NCBI RefSeq assembly: GCF_014333585.1
Contig: NZ_JACSCW010000005.1
Coordinates: 310,001 to 374,000, forward strand
Reading direction: 5' to 3'
DNA: 64,000 nucleotides
Source: Hymenobacter sp. BT188
GTDB taxonomy: Bacteria > Bacteroidota > Bacteroidia > Cytophagales > Hymenobacteraceae
Shown: positions 26,000-34,827 of the stretch, piece after piece
How the letters are laid out: every line of letters starts with the position of its first letter
Numbering within the stretch: position 1 is the stretch's first letter
Notes under the pieces: model-generated
The model's input: only the letters and a program-made list of their open reading frames with translations
Told to the model about the DNA's origin: nothing
Database searches by the model: none
Translations under genes and position numbers: made by a program

Positions 26000-26977
26000 C
26001 TACTTCTTCTTCAAGCCAAGCTCAATCAAACGCTCATTCAGGAATTCGCCGGCGGTGATGTCTGCTTCCTGCTTAGGATTGTCGGGCGTTACGCAATTCT
26101 CCAAGGCAGCTAAGCTCATTTCGGAGCGAGGATGCATAAAGAAGGGAACGGAGAAGCGCGAAGAATTCATCTTCTCGCGGGGCGGATTTACCACGCGGTG
26201 AATAGTGCTTTTGAGCACGCCATTGGTCAGGCGCTGGAGCATGTCGCCCACGTTTACCACAATCTGATCAGGCAGAGCCGTGATCGGAATCCACTTGCCA
26301 TCCCGACGCAACACTTGCAAACCATCAGCCGAAGCGCCCATGAGCAGCGTAATCAGGTTGATATCGCCGTGCTCGGCGGCCCGTACTGCATCAGCTGGCA
26401 CCGCATCGGGGTTCTCGATGGGGAAGTAATGAATGGGGCGCAGGATGCTGTTGCCGTTGCGCACCTTATCATCGAAGTAATTTTCGGGCAGGTTCAGATA
26501 CAAAGCAATGGCCCGCAGTACGTCTTTGCCCGCAGCTTCCAGCGTTTTGTACGTGGTCAGCGTCGTCTGGTGAAAGGTAGGTACTTCCTTCGGCCAGATG
26601 TTGTCGGGGTACTCGTTTTTAATGGGGTCGTTCGGGTCGTCTACCTCTTGGCCTACGTGGTAGAATTCCTTCAGGTCGCCGGTGTTGCGGCCTTTTGCGT
26701 GCTCCTTGCCTTTGCCGATGTAGCCGCGCTGCCCGGCCAAAGCAGGGTTCTCGTAGGTTTGCTTTACCTCATCGGGCAGCGAGAAAAAAGATTTCACGTC
26801 GGCGTAGAGCTGGGTGGTTTGCTCTTCGGTTAAGCCGTGGTTACGCAGGGCCACGAAGCCGATGCTTTGGTAAGCATCGCCGAGTTGTTGAACGAAGCGC
26901 TGCTTGCGCTCCGGGTCGCCGGACCGAAAGTCGGCTAGATCGAGGGATGGAATTTCTTCCAGCAATGTTGGGTCCAT
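26000..26977 (-). CDS. 2-oxoglutarate/Fe(II) oxygenase, isopenicillin N synthase-like
   Basis: A 325-residue double-stranded beta-helix dioxygenase. The N-terminal DIOX-N-like region (IPSLDLADFRSGD, GFVALRNHGL) is followed by the metal site EHGDINLITLL (His, Asp) and STIHRVVNP (second His). RFSVPFFMHP contains the Arg-x-Ser that binds 2-oxoglutarate. Family members range from antibiotic to hormone enzymes, and in Bacteroidota their substrate is unknown. The gene stands alone between two divergent or isolated neighbours, so context gives no pathway. Confidence 0.87.
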   Translation of the reverse strand: MDPTLLEEIPSLDLADFRSGDPERKQRFVQQLGDAYQSIGFVALRNHGLTEEQTTQLYADVKSFFSLPDEVKQTYENPALAGQRGYIGKGKEHAKGRNTGDLKEFYHVGQEVDDPNDPIKNEYPDNIWPKEVPTFHQTTLTTYKTLEAAGKDVLRAIALYLNLPENYFDDKVRNGNSILRPIHYFPIENPDAVPADAVRAAEHGDINLITLLMGASADGLQVLRRDGKWIPITALPDQIVVNVGDMLQRLTNGVLKSTIHRVVNPPREKMNSSRFSVPFFMHPRSEMSLAALENCVTPDNPKQEADITAGEFLNERLIELGLKKK

Positions 26978-27104
26978 AGCGGAAAATCAAGATACTTTTG
27001 AGCAATCATTTCGTGTTGTGCAAGGTACTCAAAAATCAAATGTCATCTTTGCAACTCAACATTACCCGATATTCGGCTTCTTTGGTACTATTTCCTTTTT
27101 CATT

Positions 27105-27932
27105 ATGAAAGCATCAACTTTACTCTTAAGCGGCGCCATGTTTTTAGGCGTAGTAGCCTGCGATACCACCCGTCAGCAAACTGAAACGGCTACTATTGCT
27201 GAGAACACAGCGCCTGGTACCGGTGGTTTGGCAAGCATGGAAAAGAATGGTATTCGCCTGACTCCTTTCAACGACTCGCCTAAATACCCGGAGTCACAAT
27301 TGCGGCTGAAGTCGCCGACCTCTGGCAATACCGTAGCCTCCGGTGCTGTGCCCTTCGACTATGACTTGAGTAACTTCCAACTGACCAAAATGACCGGCGG
27401 CATACACGCGGAGCACATGGCAAATTCGCAGCAAGGTCAGCACATTCATAATATCGTCGACAATGAGCCCTACACCGCTCACTACACGACCGAGTTCACT
27501 AAGAATATCCCTGATGGTCAGCACGTGGTGCTGTCGTTTCTGTCACGCTCCTATCACGAAAGCCTTAAGCATCGTGGCGCGTACGACCTGCGCGTGATCA
27601 ATGTTGGTTCTACGCGCGCCACCCCGCTGGGGGCCGATTTGGCCGCTCCACACATGTTCTACAGCCGGCCTAAGGATACCTATTCAGGTAACGATACGAA
27701 GAAAGTAATGCTGGATTTTTATCTAGTTAACACTACGCTTAGCCCTGAAGGAAACAAAGTACGCGCTACCATCAACGGAACCGAGTTTATGCTTGATCAG
27801 TGGCTGCCGTATATGATGGAAGGCTTGCCCGCCGGCCAAAACACCGTAAAGCTGGAGCTAGTCGACAGCAATGGTACCGTTATTCCGGGGCCGTTCAACT
27901 CCGTCACCCGTACGTTTACCCTTCAGCCCTAA
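27105..27932 (+). CDS. Lipoprotein of unknown function
   Basis: A 275-residue predicted lipoprotein with a signal peptide ending in GVVAC (Cys19). The mature part is beta-rich and includes GQHIHNIVDNEPYTAHYTTE, which resembles a small ligand-binding or Ig-like domain, then a second domain with DFYLVNTTLSPEGNKVRATI. I cannot assign a family with confidence. The ATG at 27105 is chosen because the signal peptide begins there; the longer frame upstream overlaps the oxygenase gene promoter region. The gene is followed by its own terminator. Confidence 0.75.
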   Translation: MKASTLLLSGAMFLGVVACDTTRQQTETATIAENTAPGTGGLASMEKNGIRLTPFNDSPKYPESQLRLKSPTSGNTVASGAVPFDYDLSNFQLTKMTGGIHAEHMANSQQGQHIHNIVDNEPYTAHYTTEFTKNIPDGQHVVLSFLSRSYHESLKHRGAYDLRVINVGSTRATPLGADLAAPHMFYSRPKDTYSGNDTKKVMLDFYLVNTTLSPEGNKVRATINGTEFMLDQWLPYMMEGLPAGQNTVKLELVDSNGTVIPGPFNSVTRTFTLQP

Positions 27933-27962
27933 GCAGCTGTTGCTGATTACTTTATTTTCAGT

Positions 27963-28000
27963 AAAAGCCTGTTCATGCTCAGCGTGAACAGGCTTTTTTT
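27963..28000 (+). terminator. Intrinsic terminator
   Basis: AAAAGCCTGTTCA and TGAACAGGCTTTTTTT form a perfect long stem with a short loop, 30 bases past the lipoprotein stop codon. This terminator does not use the G6C word. Confidence 0.9.
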
Positions 28001-28082
28001 AATGTGTTAGATTATATAGGTTCTTTTTAATAAAGAAAAAGTTCTATTTTTAAAAAAAATCTTCCCTTACGTTCACAGTTAG

Positions 28083-28090
28083 TAGTTTTG
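28083..28090 (+). promoter_or_regulatory. Probable promoter -7 box TAGTTTTG
   Basis: TAGTTTTG matches TAnnTTTG after a very AT-rich stretch (28016-28065). It lies 117 bases upstream of the OmpA-family gene start, so the frame upstream of that ATG would be leader rather than coding sequence. Confidence 0.45.
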
Positions 28091-28206
28091 GCTTGGCTTT
28101 CGCAGACCGGAGCCGCTCCCTAAACTACTTGGATGGTGATGGGGCAAGAAACGAAGTCAAAGATGAGCTTAATGAGCTCTCTCGCAATATCTTTTTGGTG
28201 TTAACT

Positions 28207-30258
28207 ATGCATTTTTACAAGTCATTTTTTACGCTGGCGGTCGTACTAGCTGTGAGCTTAAAAGCTCAGGCTCAACATGCTGTATGGGCCAATAAAGTAG
28301 TAGAGGTATCGTCGCAGAAGGCTGAGGGAAAAGAGGCGTTTTCGCCTGACAAGGTGTTAGGTGAGCCGAACGCCAAGCCGCTCGGCCAAGTGAGCAACGA
28401 TGCCTGGATTCCGAAGAAAGAAGGGAAAGAGGAGTTCGTGGAAGTTCGCTTTAGCAAGTCGTTGATTGCCCGCCAAGTGACGGTAGTGGAAAATTTTAAT
28501 CCTGGCTCGGTCACTAAAATTGAATTAATCGACACGCGCGGCGGCAAGCATCAGGTGTATGAAAACAAGAACCCGGGCCCCATTCCAGAAATGTTTCGCT
28601 CTCTGCAAGTGACTTTTGAGCCGGGCACTTACCGGACTATTGGCGTACGGGTCACCATGAACACGCTCAAAGTAAATGGCGTGAATCAGATTGATGCCAT
28701 TGGTATTGCCGACGTGGTGGCCACCATGGTGAAAGAAGAGTTTAAAACGGCCGCCGCAGATGACAACGGCGTGTCGGCTGATTCGTCGATGGTGAACTTG
28801 GGGCCTACTGTCAATTCAAAGTATGTTGATACTCACCCGGTTATATCGCCCGATGGCAAGACGCTGTTCTTCGCTCGTCAGGAAAGCCCGCAGAACGTGG
28901 GGGGCAAAGATGATGTGCAGGACGTGTGGTACAGCACGCTGCGCGATGCTGCAAGTAAGTCGTGGAACCCCGCCAAGAATATTGGTGGACCCATTAACAC
29001 GCCCGGTCCCAATGGCTTAGCTTCGGTGTCGTCGGATGGTAATGCTGTGGTATTGATTAACGTGTACAATCCCGATGGCTCATTGGACCCCAAAGGCTTG
29101 AGTCTGGCCCGGCGCACGCCCACCGGCTGGACAAAGCCAACGAAGATTGAAGTAGAGGATTTCTATAACGACGACCCCGAAAACGTTGATTTCTATCTTG
29201 CTACGTCGGGCAAGGAACTACTGATGGCAGTACAGCGCAAAGACGGACAAGGCCAGCAGGATCTGTATGTGAGTCTGCTCAAGAGTGATGGCAAAACATG
29301 GGGCAAACCTCGCAATTTGGGCACTTCGATAAATACCAAAAAGGCCGAGTTTGCCCCTTTTCTGGCCGCTGATGGCAAAACCTTGTACTTCGCCTCCGAA
29401 GGCCACGGTGGGTACGGACAAAGCGACATTTTCTACAGCAAGCGCCTCGACGATACCTGGACAAGCTGGACTAAGCCACGTAATCTGGGGTCCAATATCA
29501 ATTCCTCTGACTTCGACGCTTACTATACCGTATCGGCAGCGGGAGAGGACGCTTACCTCGTGTCGTCGCGCAACGGTACAGAAGGCTCACGCGATATTTT
29601 TCGCATTGGCCTCACACCTCAGTTTAAGCCGGAAATAGTAACCCTGGTTCGGGGACGCGTGCTTGATGCCAGCACCAAAAAGCCAGTTGCCGCCAAAATT
29701 CGCTACGAAAACCTGCTGACCGGCGAAGAGTTGGGCGTGGCTGAAACCAGCCCGGTAGATGGCTCTTATACAATTGTACTTCCTTCGGGAGCGCACTATG
29801 GCTACCGAGCGGAGGCCGCCGACTACATTTCGGAAAGCGACAACATCGACGTAACTGACCGGCAGAAATACACCGAGCTGACGCAGGATTTGTACCTGAT
29901 TCCGTTCACGGTAGGGCAAACCATCAAGCTGACCAATATTTTCTTTGCCCAGAGCAAATTCTTTCTGCGTGAGAACTCTTACCCCGAGCTGCAACGCCTG
30001 ATCGGGATTATGAAAGAGTACCCAAATATGGAAATCAAGCTAGAAGGCCACACCGACAATCAGGGCGACCCTGCTTTGAACGTGAAGCTGAGCCTTGACC
30101 GCGTGAATGAGGTAAAGAAATACTTGGTGGCCCGAGGCATTTCTGCCACTCGTATTACCACGGAAGGCTTTGGTGGTAGTAAGCCCGTAGGCAGCAACGA
30201 CCAAGAGGAAACGCGCCGCCTCAACCGTCGGGTTGAATTCAGGATCACAAAGAAATAG
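28207..30258 (+). CDS. OmpA-family outer-membrane protein with PD40 repeats
   Basis: A 683-residue cell-envelope protein. A signal peptide ends near KAQAQ. The first domain (residues ~25-190) looks like a discoidin/galactose-binding beta-sandwich. Next come WD40-like PD40 repeats such as THPVISPDGKTLFFARQ, FAPFLAADGKTLYFASEGHGGYGQSDIFYS and AYYTVSAAGEDAYLVSSRNG. A carboxypeptidase-regulatory-like domain (VRGRVLDASTKKPVAAKI) follows. The C-terminal OmpA domain has LEGHTDNQGDPALN and LSLDRVNEVKKYLVARGI, which bind peptidoglycan. The layout is common in Bacteroidota, in gliding/secretion-associated proteins among others. The start at 28207 opens the signal peptide. Confidence 0.88.
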   Translation: MHFYKSFFTLAVVLAVSLKAQAQHAVWANKVVEVSSQKAEGKEAFSPDKVLGEPNAKPLGQVSNDAWIPKKEGKEEFVEVRFSKSLIARQVTVVENFNPGSVTKIELIDTRGGKHQVYENKNPGPIPEMFRSLQVTFEPGTYRTIGVRVTMNTLKVNGVNQIDAIGIADVVATMVKEEFKTAAADDNGVSADSSMVNLGPTVNSKYVDTHPVISPDGKTLFFARQESPQNVGGKDDVQDVWYSTLRDAASKSWNPAKNIGGPINTPGPNGLASVSSDGNAVVLINVYNPDGSLDPKGLSLARRTPTGWTKPTKIEVEDFYNDDPENVDFYLATSGKELLMAVQRKDGQGQQDLYVSLLKSDGKTWGKPRNLGTSINTKKAEFAPFLAADGKTLYFASEGHGGYGQSDIFYSKRLDDTWTSWTKPRNLGSNINSSDFDAYYTVSAAGEDAYLVSSRNGTEGSRDIFRIGLTPQFKPEIVTLVRGRVLDASTKKPVAAKIRYENLLTGEELGVAETSPVDGSYTIVLPSGAHYGYRAEAADYISESDNIDVTDRQKYTELTQDLYLIPFTVGQTIKLTNIFFAQSKFFLRENSYPELQRLIGIMKEYPNMEIKLEGHTDNQGDPALNVKLSLDRVNEVKKYLVARGISATRITTEGFGGSKPVGSNDQEETRRLNRRVEFRITKK

Positions 30259-30281
30259 CAGTTCATTATCTGATACTTTTC

Positions 30282-30326
30282 ATATAAAAAATGCCCCCCA
30301 GCTGAGTTGGGGGGCATTTTTTATAT
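30282..30326. terminator. Very strong terminator, 19-bp perfect stem
   Basis: ATATAAAAAATGCCCCCCA pairs perfectly with TGGGGGGCATTTTTTATAT around a short loop, 23 bases after the OmpA-family gene. Both arms contain the repeated G6CATT form of the window-wide word. Confidence 0.92.
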
Positions 30327-30540
30327 GGAATTCATGGCCCGTATATACTTCATGAGTAGGAGGAGTTTGCACGGTCAGCTAAACCAGACCTTCCCTTTTA
30401 TCGTCTACTTCAGCGAGTAGCCGTACTTCAAATTAAAAACGAAAAGTCAGCGTATCTCTAAGCAAACAGAGCATTTGACTGTCGGAAGCGGCAATAAAGT
30501 CACGCTTCTCCTACGCTGATCGCCTGATACAACCTTGCCT

Positions 30541-30957
30541 GTGGATAAGATTTCTTGCACCCTCTTAGTAGACGACGACCGCATTAATAATTTTCTCAAC
30601 CAAAGGCTCTTGGAAGGCCTTAACATGACGGAGAAGCTGCTTACGGCCCTGAACGGTAAGGAGGCGCTTTCAATGTTTGAAAAGGAATGCCGGGAGTCGG
30701 TATGCCCAACGCTGGTATTGCTCGATGTAAATATGCCTGTGATGAACGGCTTCGAGTTTTTGGAAGCTTACGACCAACTCGATATTGCACCTAAAGAACA
30801 TGTTATCATTATTATGCTCACTACTTCGCTGCACCCGCGCGACGTAGAGCGCGTACAGCAACTAGGCATTGCGGGCTTTATGAATAAGCCACTGACCAAA
30901 GAGAAAGTAAACGATATTTTGAAAGCTCATTTTAACCGAGAGCTGCCACAGGAATAA
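30541..30957 (+). CDS. Stand-alone CheY-like response regulator
   Basis: A 138-residue single receiver domain: acidic pocket LLVDDDRINN, phospho-acceptor in LLDVNMPVMNGFEFL, LTTS for the conserved Thr/Ser and NKPLTKEKV for the Lys. It has no output domain, so it probably acts by protein contact or in a phosphorelay. GTG at 30541 gives the usual MDKISCTLLVDDD start; a TTG two codons earlier is less likely. No kinase is adjacent. It sits between two terminators as a single-gene unit. Confidence 0.88.
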   Translation: MDKISCTLLVDDDRINNFLNQRLLEGLNMTEKLLTALNGKEALSMFEKECRESVCPTLVLLDVNMPVMNGFEFLEAYDQLDIAPKEHVIIIMLTTSLHPRDVERVQQLGIAGFMNKPLTKEKVNDILKAHFNRELPQE

Positions 30958-31000
30958 GCACAGACAGGTTTTGCCCGGGCTGTATAGCCTGATTGCAAAG

Positions 31001-31042
31001 AAAAAAAGCCCCCTAAACGCTAAGTGTTCGGAGGGCTTTTTT
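31001..31042. terminator. Intrinsic terminator, imperfect stem
   Basis: A7-GCCCCC and GGAGGGC-T6 enclose a partly paired stem. It lies between the response regulator and the convergent floA gene and can serve both. Confidence 0.7.
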
Positions 31043-31085
31043 ATAAAAGCATAAATGCAAAAGCGCTGGCTGCCACCGCTGCTTA

Positions 31086-32087
31086 TCAGGTCTGACGGGT
31101 TTCGTCGCGGCCGGGCTTGATGCTGCTGCTTTGCCCCCCAGGGTTCGCAATGGAGTCGCGCATGTCCGTGTCTGACTGGATGTTGCGCATTTTGTAGTAG
31201 TCCATGATGCCGAGGTTGCCACTGCGGAATGCCTCCGCCATAGCTTTCGGAATCTCGGCTTCGGCTTCAACTACGCGGGCTTTGGCTTCCTGGGTCTTAG
31301 CGCGGTTTTCCTGCTCCACGGCTACAGCCATAGCCCGGCGTTCTTCGGCTTTGGCTTCGGCCACTTTCAGGTCGGCGGTGGCCTGGTCGATTTGCAGCTT
31401 TGCCCCGATGTTTTCGCCGATGTCGATGTCAGCAATATCAATGGAGAGAATCTCGAAGGCAGTACCCGCGTCTAAGCCTTTGCTAAGTACCAGCTTCGAT
31501 ATTTTATCCGGGTTTTCGAGGACTTCCTTATGGGAGCGCGACGAGCCGATACTGGTTACGATGCCCTCGCCCACACGGGCCAGAATCGTTTCTTCACCCG
31601 CGCCACCCACCAACTGTGTAATGTTGGCGCGCACCGTAATGCGGGCTTTGGCAATGAGCTGAATACCATCCTGCGCTACCGCCGCCACATTGGGTGTGTT
31701 GATAACTTTGGGATTAACGGAAGTAGTGACGGCCTCAAATACGTCGCGACCGGCTAGGTCAATAGCGGTGGCCTGCTTAAAGGTGAGCGGAATATTGGCC
31801 TTATCAGCCGAAATAAGCGCTTTGATAACGCTTGGAATATTGCCGCCGGCCAGGTAGTGCGTTTCCAGATCGTTCGCGGTTAGTTCTAGGCCCGCCTTAG
31901 TGCTCGTAATCAGCGAGTTGACGATGAGCGTGGGCGACACCTTACGCACCCGCATTAGTACCAGCTGAAACAGGCTGACCCGCACCCCCGAGAAAATAGC
32001 CGTAATCCAGAGCCCGATGGGAAAGAAATACAGGAATACGAGCAGAGCTACGGCCGCGATGGCAAGCGGAATAAAGGGAAACTCCAT
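31086..32087 (-). CDS. floA: Flotillin-like protein FloA
   Basis: A 333-residue membrane-raft scaffold protein (UPF0365/YqfA). One N-terminal hydrophobic hairpin (IPLAIAAVALLVFLYFFPIG) anchors it. An SPFH/PHB-like domain follows (KARITVRANITQLVGGAGEETILARVGEGIV), then a long helical segment rich in Ala and Glu (RAMAVAVEQENRAKTQEAKA) used in oligomerisation. The family organises functional membrane microdomains. It lies 85 bases after nfeD on the same strand, the classic nfeD-floA pair. The C-terminal tail carries a GGGGGGCAAA repeat copy read as GGQ (31133). Confidence 0.93.
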   Translation of the reverse strand: MEFPFIPLAIAAVALLVFLYFFPIGLWITAIFSGVRVSLFQLVLMRVRKVSPTLIVNSLITSTKAGLELTANDLETHYLAGGNIPSVIKALISADKANIPLTFKQATAIDLAGRDVFEAVTTSVNPKVINTPNVAAVAQDGIQLIAKARITVRANITQLVGGAGEETILARVGEGIVTSIGSSRSHKEVLENPDKISKLVLSKGLDAGTAFEILSIDIADIDIGENIGAKLQIDQATADLKVAEAKAEERRAMAVAVEQENRAKTQEAKARVVEAEAEIPKAMAEAFRSGNLGIMDYYKMRNIQSDTDMRDSIANPGGQSSSIKPGRDETRQT

Positions 32088-32172
32088 TAAGTGAGGGTGT
32101 AGACTTGGGTGTAAATAGGGGAAAAGACTAATTGGGGGCTTTTTTAAAGCTGAGCCAGCGCGGCTTTCAAGG

Positions 32173-32637
32173 TTAGGCTTGCTCTACAATAATACGGTTC
32201 TGCTCGATGCGCAAAACGCGCACGGCGGTGCCGGCATCCAGAAACTCACCCCGCGTGGCGGCTTCCCGCCGGTCCTCGCCAAACAGAACAGTGCCGGCGG
32301 GCCGTAGCGCCGATAGAGTCCGTCCGGTAGTACCGGGCTGCACATCGGGGCGACGCACATCGCGCACGTGGCTGTCATTCACATCGGTGAGGGCAAACCT
32401 ATGCAGGTTTTTCGGTCGAAGGCCGACATACAGCATCACACCCGCCGCCACCACTGAAAACAACAGCGCGTAGTGGCCAGCCGTGGTGCCCAAATCACGG
32501 TAGCCCAGCCATACGCCCACCACCAGCAACCCAAATCCAACCAGTCCGACCAAAGTAGTACCCGGAATAAAGAGCACCTCAACTACCAAAAACAGCAGGC
32601 CGAAAAGCAACAATAAAACAACGGTAAGCCAGTCCAT
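32173..32637 (-). CDS. NfeD-family membrane protein
   Basis: A 154-residue NfeD protein. Three hydrophobic segments at the N-terminus (LTVVLLLLFGLLFLVVEVLF, VGLVGFGLLVVGVWLG, ALLFSVVAAGVMLYVG) precede a small soluble OB-fold domain (GRTLSALRPAGTVLFGEDRREA to VRVLRIEQNRIIVEQ). NfeD proteins partner with flotillins such as FloA, encoded just downstream, in membrane domain organisation. The length is that of the short NfeD form without the serine protease domain. Confidence 0.9.
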   Translation of the reverse strand: MDWLTVVLLLLFGLLFLVVEVLFIPGTTLVGLVGFGLLVVGVWLGYRDLGTTAGHYALLFSVVAAGVMLYVGLRPKNLHRFALTDVNDSHVRDVRRPDVQPGTTGRTLSALRPAGTVLFGEDRREAATRGEFLDAGTAVRVLRIEQNRIIVEQA

Positions 32638-32797
32638 AGAAAGGAAAGTAGGATGTGTTCTTAAATATACACAAAAACAACCGCCGTTACCAGAGCAAGC
32701 GCCGAGCTTCTGCTGCTATTATCTAGGTGGTTTGGTTCGTTGGCATTTCTCTGTGAAGTACCGTCCAGACATATTTGGGTAAGCAAGATGAGGCATG

Positions 32798-32826
32798 TTG
32801 AACCCACCAATTGCGATCTACTTTCG
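32798..32826 (+). promoter_or_regulatory. Probable promoter of the small acidic protein gene
   Basis: TTG at 32798-32800, an 18-base spacer and TACTTTCG (one mismatch to TAnnTTTG) at 32819-32826. If used, transcription starts close to the ATG at 32837, which excludes the longer upstream reading. Confidence 0.4.
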
Positions 32827-32836
32827 TATTGGGGTC

Positions 32837-33091
32837 ATGATGAAACAACGTGAGATAACCGACCAATCAAATACCGCCTGGACCTGCGTGCAAGCCTACG
32901 CTGGCCTCGACAGCAAAACCGCCGAGCAAGCCACCAAGCTAGCCGAAACCGAAGATGGAACCGTGACAGTAGTTTGTACGCCCAGCGGCGGCGCCCAAAC
33001 TGTGCGTCTGGAACTGGATAAAGACTGGCTGGAAGAGCTTTCGGATGAGGAGCTAACTACTGCTATTGAGTCGGCTGGTTCTTGCAGCTAA
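32837..33091 (+). CDS. Small acidic hypothetical protein
   Basis: An 84-residue soluble protein: QAYAGLDSKTAEQATKLAET, then VTVVCTPSGGAQTVRLELD and an acidic helix DWLEELSDEELTTAIESA, ending in CS. I do not recognise the family. It has its own promoter-like elements and is followed at once by a strong terminator, so it looks like a genuine single-gene transcript. The ATG at 32837 or 32840 is the start; an upstream in-frame ATG at 32795 lies in the promoter region. Confidence 0.6.
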   Translation: MMKQREITDQSNTAWTCVQAYAGLDSKTAEQATKLAETEDGTVTVVCTPSGGAQTVRLELDKDWLEELSDEELTTAIESAGSCS

Positions 33092-33104
33092 CAGAATAAA
33101 CAGT

Positions 33105-33142
33105 AAAAAAGCCCCCCACAGTTAATTGTGGGGGGCTTTTTT
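33105..33142. terminator. Bidirectional terminator with G6C stem
   Basis: A6-GCCCCCCACA pairs perfectly with TGTGGGGGGC-T6 around six bases. It separates the small acidic protein gene from the convergent proS. Confidence 0.92.
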
Positions 33143-33158
33143 AATAAAGGCAACACTC

Positions 33159-34634
33159 CTAATACGCTCGCGCAAAGTGAGCGCGCCGCGTGCTGGGCTT
33201 ACCAGTCACGATGCAGAAGCCATCTTCATCAGGCTCGGCAAGCGCCAGGCAGCGAATCGTGGCTTTCGTTTCCTCCTTGATGCGCTCCTCCGTTTCGGGG
33301 GTACCGTCGTAGTGCGCTACCACGAAGCCGCCAAGGCCATCGAGCACTTGTTTGAACTCTTCATAGCTGTCCACACGGGTAGTGTGGGTTTCGCGGAAGT
33401 TGTGAGCGCGCTGGTAGATATTCTTTTGGATATCCTGAAGCAGCTGATCGATGTTGTTCACGATGTCGGTGAGCGGCAGATTCAGCTTCTCCTTGGTGTC
33501 GCGGCGAGCTACTTCCACGGTACCGTTCTCCAAGTCGCGCATACCGATGGCCAAGCGCACGGGTACGCCTTTCAGCTCCCATTCCGCAAACTTAAAGCCG
33601 GGGCGCTCCGTGTCGCGGTCGTCGAGCTTCACGCTGATGCCACGCTCCAGCAGGCCCATCTGAATCGGCCGGATGCGCTCCTTTAGCTCATCAAGCTGGC
33701 CGGTTTTGTAGATAGGCACAATAACAACTTGGATAGGAGCCAGCTTGGGGGGCAAAATCAGGCCATCGTCGTCGGAGTGAGCCATAACCAAGGCACCCAT
33801 CAGGCGGGTGCTTACGCCCCAGCTCGTACCCCAAACGTGCTCCAGGCTGCCTTCTTTGTTGGTAAACTGTACGTCGAAGGCTTTGGCAAAATTCTGCCCC
33901 AGAAAGTGAGAAGTGCCTGCCTGCAAGGCCTTGCCGTCCTGCATCAAACCCTCGATGCAGTAGGTTTCGAGGGCACCCGCGAAGCGCTCATTTTCTGTCT
34001 TCACACCTTTTACCACCGGCAGGGCCATCCACTCTTCCGCAAACTCGGCGTACACATCCAGCATCTGGCGCGTTTCGGTGAGGGCTTCTTCAGCGGTGGC
34101 GTGGGCTGTATGACCTTCCTGCCACAGGAATTCCGCGGTGCGCAGAAACAAGCGCGTGCGCATTTCCCAGCGCACCACGTTGGCCCACTGATTAATGAGC
34201 AAAGGCAGGTCGCGGTAGCTCTGAATCCAATTTTTGTAGGTGCTCCAGATAATGGCTTCCGAAGTAGGCCGCACAATCAATTCTTCCTCCAGCTTCGCAT
34301 TCGGATCGACGCGCAGCTTCCCCGGATTGTCGGGGTCGGTCTGCAACCGGTAGTGGGTTACTACGGCGCATTCCTTGGCAAAACCTTCCGCGTTTTTTTC
34401 TTCGGCTTCAAATAAACTTTTGGGTACAAACAGCGGAAAGTAGGCGTTTTCGTGGCCCGTGCGCTTGAACATATCGTCGAGCTGGCGCTGCATCTTTTCC
34501 CAGATGGCATACCCATATGGCTTGATAACCATACAACCTCGTACAGCCGAGTTCTCGGCGAGGCCGGCGCGCTTCACTAACTCATTGTACCACAGCGAAT
34601 AATCTTCGCTCCGCTTCGGCAAACTTTTACTCAT
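33159..34634 (-). CDS. proS: Prolyl-tRNA synthetase
   Basis: A 491-residue class II aminoacyl-tRNA synthetase of the archaeal/eukaryote-like type 3, which lacks the bacterial insertion editing domain. Visible features: RGCMVIKPYGYAIWEKMQ (motif 1 region), the RPTSEAIIWSTYKNWI and WEMRTRLFLRTAEFLWQEGHTAH segments (motif 2), GTSHFLGQNFAKAFDVQF and GTSWGVSTRLMGALVMAHSDDDG (motif 3), then the anticodon-binding domain and a zinc-less C-terminal domain ending in Tyr. The ATG at 34632-34634 is the normal start. The gene is convergent with the small acidic protein gene. Confidence 0.94.
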   Translation of the reverse strand: MSKSLPKRSEDYSLWYNELVKRAGLAENSAVRGCMVIKPYGYAIWEKMQRQLDDMFKRTGHENAYFPLFVPKSLFEAEEKNAEGFAKECAVVTHYRLQTDPDNPGKLRVDPNAKLEEELIVRPTSEAIIWSTYKNWIQSYRDLPLLINQWANVVRWEMRTRLFLRTAEFLWQEGHTAHATAEEALTETRQMLDVYAEFAEEWMALPVVKGVKTENERFAGALETYCIEGLMQDGKALQAGTSHFLGQNFAKAFDVQFTNKEGSLEHVWGTSWGVSTRLMGALVMAHSDDDGLILPPKLAPIQVVIVPIYKTGQLDELKERIRPIQMGLLERGISVKLDDRDTERPGFKFAEWELKGVPVRLAIGMRDLENGTVEVARRDTKEKLNLPLTDIVNNIDQLLQDIQKNIYQRAHNFRETHTTRVDSYEEFKQVLDGLGGFVVAHYDGTPETEERIKEETKATIRCLALAEPDEDGFCIVTGKPSTRRAHFARAY

Positions 34635-34827
34635 CTTTGGAGTATCTTTAAATAAGCAAATCTGTTCGTACTCTGGTACAACATTTGACACAACAAAAGG
34701 CACCGTTTCGGGGCAAATTACGTTATTAAAACCCAAGCAGTCCGCTACATTAGCGGAGAAGAGCGAGGGTCCCGTTAGGTTACCCGCATTCTCTCCTTTC
34801 TTGGTTCACACTTTCGCGCCAGCAGAC

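Noticed and set aside
26904..27104. Extended start of the lipoprotein gene at 27105
   Set aside because: The added residues overlap the opposite-strand oxygenase gene and precede a perfect signal peptide, so they are not coding.
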